Source of the DNA: Oscillospiraceae bacterium
Lineage (GTDB): Bacteria; Bacillota; Clostridia; Oscillospirales; Oscillospiraceae
DNA: 18,624 nt
NCBI GenBank assembly: GCA_020025655.1
Contig: JAHHRR010000036.1
Span: 1-18,624, forward strand
Reading direction: 5' to 3'
A model generated the notes under the pieces. The model saw only the letters and a list, made by a program, of their open reading frames with translations. It was not told the origin of the DNA and searched no databases. A program made the translations under genes and the position numbers. Shown here one piece after another: positions 15,127 to 18,624 of this stretch (positions are counted from its first letter, which is position 1; each line of letters starts with the position of its first letter).

Positions 15127-15194
15127 AATGAAATTCAGCTGAACATGGGGAAATTTAGAAAAAATTCCGAAAAAGTTCATTTTCCCGCCTGAAT

Positions 15195-15226
15195 GATACA
15201 TTACTGATACAAGTATGGTTTATAAT
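15195..15226 (+). promoter_or_regulatory. Candidate promoter and regulatory box of the VanZ-like gene
   Basis: TATAAT (15221-15226) is preceded by GATACAAGTATGGTTTA (15206-15222), matching the box before the binding-protein gene. A weak -35-like GATACA (15195-15200) lies 20 bases from the -10. The spacer holds ATAC-AA-GTAT, a small inverted repeat. No terminator is visible between the binding-protein gene and this site, so read-through is also possible. Confidence 0.42.
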
Positions 15227-15269
15227 CAGCGTATAAAATAAAAAAGCTTACAGCCAAAGGCGGTGTACC

Positions 15270-16631
15270 ATGAATTCACTGAAAAGATACCTCACAGATG
15301 GTGCGGAAATTTTATTTATCACCTTTATATCTGCCCTGATTATATCCTTTGCCATAACACTTTTCCGCAGCAGAAAGAATAAAACTGCACTCAGCAAAAA
15401 GTGCTTCTTTGTGCTGTGGTACGCTCTTGCACTGGAAGGTGTGAGCTTCTGGTATAATGTAGACTCGATGCACAGATTTAGAGCTTTAAATCTCCATTTG
15501 TTTTTATGGATAGAGGATTTTGTTATAACGGGGCCTGTGTGCCTCTGGCAGATTGTTTTGAATTTCTGCCTTTATATTCCTCTGGGCTTTATCCTGGCAA
15601 TGCTTTATAAAAAGCCTGCAAGGCTGAAGCTCCCGCTCATAATTGCAGGTGTGTCACTGCTGAACGAACTTCTGCAATATGCCTTTGCAATGGGCAGCAC
15701 AGATATTGATGATCTTGCGGCAAATACACTGGGCGGAGTGTGGGGTATTGCGCTTTACTATCTGGCAGTTAAGCTCAGGGAAAAGAAAAAGCCGGATATA
15801 AAGCTCGGCCTCTCTGTTGCGGCACCTTTTATTGCAGTAGCTGCTGTTGCTGTATGCTATATCATAAAGCCCCTTGGCTATATTGAAGCAGATTTCAATA
15901 CGAAGGGTATAAGCGTTCATTCGGTATATCTTTCCTCGGTGAACGAGGAAGATTTTCAGTCAGAGGCAGGAGTTTATATTGCACCGCACTATAATATGAA
16001 GGCATTGGAAAAGCGGACAGCTCAGATATTCTCAGGCTTCGGAGAAACTGAAAATGAGAAGCGGAGAGATAAATACGACAATCTTCTGGTGTCTTACGGA
16101 ACCAATCCCAGCTATTACACATGGTGCTGGGATGACGGCAGATTCATGTTTGTAACCATGGAACACGGAATTGAGATGAATTATCCGGATGAGCCTATGA
16201 TCGACAGGGTGAGACTTATTATAAAGGACTGCGGGCTTGAACTGCCGGAGGAATTCTGCCACGATGACCTTCAGATTGAATTTGACGAATATACCATAAA
16301 CTACCGCTTCGTACCCTATAAAGACCATATATACGCAGGTGAACTTATGTGGGTTGCGGATGATGACACTTTGTACGAGCTCAAAAGCGACGTAATGGTT
16401 CTGAATTCTGCGAATAAGACTCAGAAGCTTGCCTTTGAAACATTCTGCGAAAATCTGCAGAACGGAAATTTCAGATGTGCCGGGCTGCAGGGGAGGGAAG
16501 TCCGCAGTCTGAGCTGTGAAGATTGCAGGCTTGAGTATGAGCTTGATACAAAGGGGTATTACAGACCTCTGTACCGACTGCACTGCCTTGCAGACGGGGA
16601 AGAAGTTATCGTCCAGATGGCTTTGCATTAA
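15270..16631 (+). CDS. VanZ-like membrane protein with large extra C-terminal domain
   Basis: The first 200 residues of this 453-residue protein are a VanZ-type integral membrane domain with about six helices (about 12-32, 43-62, 84-112, 120-139, 150-167, 180-199). It carries the family landmarks LNFCLYIPLGFIL (N98), NELLQ (E133, Q136) and DIDDLAANTLGG (145-156). VanZ is linked to glycopeptide (teicoplanin) resistance in enterococci, but most homologues in clostridia are of unknown role. The remaining 250 residues (from about 205) form a soluble domain, probably outside the cell, that I do not recognise. That is about double the length of VanZ alone. The ribosome binding site AAAGGCGG is weak. 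It lies 143 bases after the binding-protein gene and shares its upstream box. Confidence 0.78.
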   Translation: MNSLKRYLTDGAEILFITFISALIISFAITLFRSRKNKTALSKKCFFVLWYALALEGVSFWYNVDSMHRFRALNLHLFLWIEDFVITGPVCLWQIVLNFCLYIPLGFILAMLYKKPARLKLPLIIAGVSLLNELLQYAFAMGSTDIDDLAANTLGGVWGIALYYLAVKLREKKKPDIKLGLSVAAPFIAVAAVAVCYIIKPLGYIEADFNTKGISVHSVYLSSVNEEDFQSEAGVYIAPHYNMKALEKRTAQIFSGFGETENEKRRDKYDNLLVSYGTNPSYYTWCWDDGRFMFVTMEHGIEMNYPDEPMIDRVRLIIKDCGLELPEEFCHDDLQIEFDEYTINYRFVPYKDHIYAGELMWVADDDTLYELKSDVMVLNSANKTQKLAFETFCENLQNGNFRCAGLQGREVRSLSCEDCRLEYELDTKGYYRPLYRLHCLADGEEVIVQMALH

Positions 16632-16647
16632 ATCTAATAGTATTATG

Positions 16648-16684
16648 AAACAGGTCCCGATACTTTGGCATCGGGACCTGTTTT
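16648..16684 (+). terminator. Convergent terminator, VanZ-like gene and second anti-sigma gene
   Basis: CAGGTCCCGAT (16651-16661) pairs with ATCGGGACCTG (16670-16680), with AAA before and TTTT after. It lies between convergent genes and can work in both directions. Confidence 0.87.
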
Positions 16685-16710
16685 GCTTTATATAAATTTG
16701 ATTATTGCAT

Positions 16711-17946
16711 TTACTGAGCTTTGGGGCTATCCAGACAGGCGGAGCGGGGAATTGTCTGACCTGCTATGTAAATACTCTCAATGTTATTGAAGTTAATACT
16801 TGGCTCGGAGATGAGACATATTCCACGAATTACACCGTCTACATACAAACTGGCCTCACAGCCGTTGAGAGTAATAACCTGCCCGTCGGTGAATGTTAGT
16901 TTAACATTGGTATCATTTTCCCAGCGCAGATACTGCCAGCGCTCACGATACTCAGCCTGCGCCTGCTTCTCTTCTGCGCTCATATACGGGTCGTATTTAT
17001 AAACATACTCCGCCTCGGGCGAGCGCATAAGAATATAAATGGTTGAGTTTGAAATTTCCAGACCTTCATAGATAAGGTGTACGTCATCTTCTTCATTTAC
17101 AAGCACTATCGGTTCAGGAAAGTACAGGGTAAGCGGCTTGTATTCCGGCGGAATCAAAAGGGTATTTCCTAAATCCCGTATGAAGTCGCTTTTAAAAGTA
17201 CCACCGTCATCAATGTATGAAGCTCTGTGCAGAGAAGCCCTGAGTTCTATCGGGTTTCCGGAAACTACGGGCTCCTCTCTTATCCAAAGCTCAAGCATGA
17301 GAGTCTGCGTTTCAGGATCATAACTGTTTTCAAAGTGCTTTCTGATTCTTGCCTCTGCTGTGGGAAGCCTGTAAGGTGTGCCGTCGTCATTATACATGAT
17401 GCCGCCGTCGGCGGTTCTTTCAGGATCGCCCATATCTTCGGGGGCATATTCCAGCTGATTGGAGTACGGGTAGACATTGACTGAGGCGTTATTATCTGTG
17501 GCAACTTCAATATACATCAGCTCATTTTCTGAAGGGAGGCTTGAAGCTTCAAAGTTAAAGCGGAAAAAGCTCATGGCTTCTTCCTCTGAAATCGGGGAAA
17601 CAGCGGCATATACATGGTAAAACTCACCGTCTGCAAGACAGGAAATAATCGTTAATCCTGATTGCTCATGTATAGGATACTCCGCATAATTTACCACCTG
17701 ATTTTCCTCAATCTTATAGTAGCCGTTAAGCTCCTGCTGATGCCTGAGATATACGGAAATACCGATTGCCGAAGCAGTCACCGCAAGCAGGGCTGCTATG
17801 ACAGCCGCAATGAGAAGTGTTCGGCTGAATTTTCGCACTCTGTGACAGGACTCCTGAGCGGTTAAATTAAAGAACTGTGCGCAGTCGTCAATATCGTGCT
17901 CGTCCGCAGCGCTTACTGATTTCAAAAGGTCAAATCCGTCTAGCAT
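16711..17946 (-). CDS. Membrane-anchored anti-sigma-type protein, partner of the second sigma factor
   Basis: This 411-residue protein has a short cytoplasmic N-terminus (about 1-42), one membrane helix (about 43-66, TLLIAAVIAALLAVTASAIGISVYL) and an extracytoplasmic domain of about 340 residues rich in beta-strand pattern. The N-terminus carries two cysteines (C22, C34) and His17/His35 but not the clean H-x3-C-x2-C zinc motif. Its topology and its place directly after an ECF sigma gene match the DUF4179-type anti-sigma partners common in clostridia. GGAGGG precedes ATG 17946, and the start overlaps the sigma gene by 7 bases. Inhibition of the neighbouring sigma factor is inferred from context. 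Confidence 0.72.
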   Translation of the reverse strand: MLDGFDLLKSVSAADEHDIDDCAQFFNLTAQESCHRVRKFSRTLLIAAVIAALLAVTASAIGISVYLRHQQELNGYYKIEENQVVNYAEYPIHEQSGLTIISCLADGEFYHVYAAVSPISEEEAMSFFRFNFEASSLPSENELMYIEVATDNNASVNVYPYSNQLEYAPEDMGDPERTADGGIMYNDDGTPYRLPTAEARIRKHFENSYDPETQTLMLELWIREEPVVSGNPIELRASLHRASYIDDGGTFKSDFIRDLGNTLLIPPEYKPLTLYFPEPIVLVNEEDDVHLIYEGLEISNSTIYILMRSPEAEYVYKYDPYMSAEEKQAQAEYRERWQYLRWENDTNVKLTFTDGQVITLNGCEASLYVDGVIRGICLISEPSINFNNIESIYIAGQTIPRSACLDSPKAQ

Positions 17947-18497
17947 AGGCCCTCCTTTCTGAGCTGGGCTCTCAGCTTTTCTCTGGTTCTGTGCAGAGAC
18001 ATTTTGGTTTTGCTGAGTCCTTCATTCTGCTGTTTGGCAATCTCTTTTATTGGCATAAGAAAATAGTATCTTGCAAGGAATGTGCGCCTTTCACATTCCG
18101 GCAGACCATGGATGAAGCTGCGTATAGCCTCCTCAAGCTCACGTGTTTCAACTACTGATTCGGGATCAGCGTTTTCCGGAATGCAGCCGGACAGCTCCTC
18201 ATATGCAAGCTTAATTTCACCGCCGCCACGCTTGCCGGCGTTTTTGCGCCGCCAGAGATCAAGAGAAAGATTCCTGCATATGCTTCCGAAAAAGCTGTGT
18301 AAAACTTCGGGTCTTTTAGGCGGCATTATGTTCCATGATTTAAACCATGTGTCGCTGACACATTCCTCGGAGTCTTCAATATTGCGGCAGATGTTGTAGG
18401 CAATGGTGTGGCAGTATCTTCCGTATTTTTTGTCGCTTTCCTCTATCGCCTGATCTGAGCGCTGCCAGTACAGATCAATTATATCTTTATCTTCCAT
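17940..18497 (-). CDS. ECF-type RNA polymerase sigma factor (second)
   Basis: This 185-residue protein has region 2 (about 18-85, with IAYNICRNIEDSEECVSDTWFKSWN and FFGSICRNLSLDLWRR). Region 4 (about 120-180) reads FIHGLPECERRTFLARYYFLMPIKEIAKQQNEGLSKTKMSLHRTREKLRAQL and ends in the DNA-recognition helix. The two are joined by a short linker, the ECF layout. AAAGGAGG lies before ATG 18497. It heads a two-gene unit with the membrane protein at 16711-17946. Its sequence is clearly different from the ECF factor at 5825-6310, so the two pairs are not a recent duplication. Confidence 0.87.
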   Translation of the reverse strand: MEDKDIIDLYWQRSDQAIEESDKKYGRYCHTIAYNICRNIEDSEECVSDTWFKSWNIMPPKRPEVLHSFFGSICRNLSLDLWRRKNAGKRGGGEIKLAYEELSGCIPENADPESVVETRELEEAIRSFIHGLPECERRTFLARYYFLMPIKEIAKQQNEGLSKTKMSLHRTREKLRAQLRKEGLC

Positions 18498-18527
18498 GCT
18501 GACCTCCTTTTATAGGATTCAACTGTA

Positions 18528-18575
18528 TAAACGTAAAATAATGTTTAAGGTCACAAATTTTTTTACATTATATCA
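18528..18575 (-). promoter_or_regulatory. Promoter region of the second sigma factor gene
   Basis: On the minus strand, TGA-TATAAT (18575-18567) is an extended -10 element that would start transcription near 18560. Closer to the gene, TGTGAC (18555-18550), a 16-base spacer and CGTTTA (18533-18528) resemble an ECF-type promoter, which would let the sigma factor drive its own gene. The first is better supported; the second is a guess. Confidence 0.4.
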
Positions 18576-18624
18576 TAAAATGAACTGAGCATTTAAATGA
18601 AGTCTTAAATTGGGCTTATATCAG

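Noticed and set aside
16032..16628. 198-codon minus-strand frame opposite the VanZ-like gene
   Set aside because: It has no recognisable domain or start signal, and the plus-strand gene is well supported.
5825..18497. Two sigma/anti-sigma pairs as a recent duplication
   Set aside because: The sigma proteins differ in length and sequence, and the partner proteins are unlike each other beyond general topology.

Overview
The window looks like a chromosomal segment from a low-to-mid-GC Firmicute, most likely a gut clostridium of the Ruminococcus/Oscillospiraceae type. This is inferred from AGGAGG-type ribosome binding sites, TTGACA/TATAAT promoters, lipoprotein-type binding proteins, a secreted nuclease with the clostridial NRCHLIGYQL motif, and a DUF2812/PadR pair. 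No phage, insertion sequence, CRISPR array or rRNA is visible.

Layout: (1) 153-5256 is a complete five-gene ABC importer operon of the nickel/peptide class: lipoprotein binding protein, two permeases and two ATPases. The genes abut or overlap by 11 bases, with a sigma-A promoter in front and a strong terminator behind. (2) 5257-5824 is a gap that contains an untracked 47-codon gene on the minus strand, with its own promoter, leader hairpin and ribosome binding site. (3) 5698-7324 is an ECF sigma factor overlapping its zinc-binding, membrane-anchored anti-sigma factor, followed by a terminator. (4) 7388-9489 is an alpha/beta hydrolase (monoacylglycerol lipase-like) followed by a cytoplasmic coiled-coil protein. 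(5) 9512-11244 (minus) is a PadR repressor and a DUF2812 membrane protein, translationally coupled, behind a promoter carrying two TATCGA-type inverted repeats. (6) 11308-12399 (minus) is an exported DNA/RNA non-specific nuclease. (7) 12491-12722 is a tRNA-Tyr gene with a consensus promoter and two successive hairpin terminators. (8) 12809-16684 holds a 732-residue lipoprotein joining a propeller-like N-terminal half to a solute-binding C-terminal half, then a VanZ-like membrane protein with a large extra C-terminal domain. Both genes have the same roughly 20-base box upstream. (9) 16711-18575 (minus) is a second ECF sigma factor with its membrane-anchored partner.

The theme is envelope function and sensing: two sigma/anti-sigma switches, a ligand-responsive repressor with a membrane partner, two surface lipoproteins and a VanZ protein. 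No single large new system is evident. The least explained items are the 47-residue peptide gene with its leader, the shared box in front of the orphan binding protein and VanZ genes, and the domain fusions in those two proteins. All functional calls come from motif recognition by eye; no database search was run.
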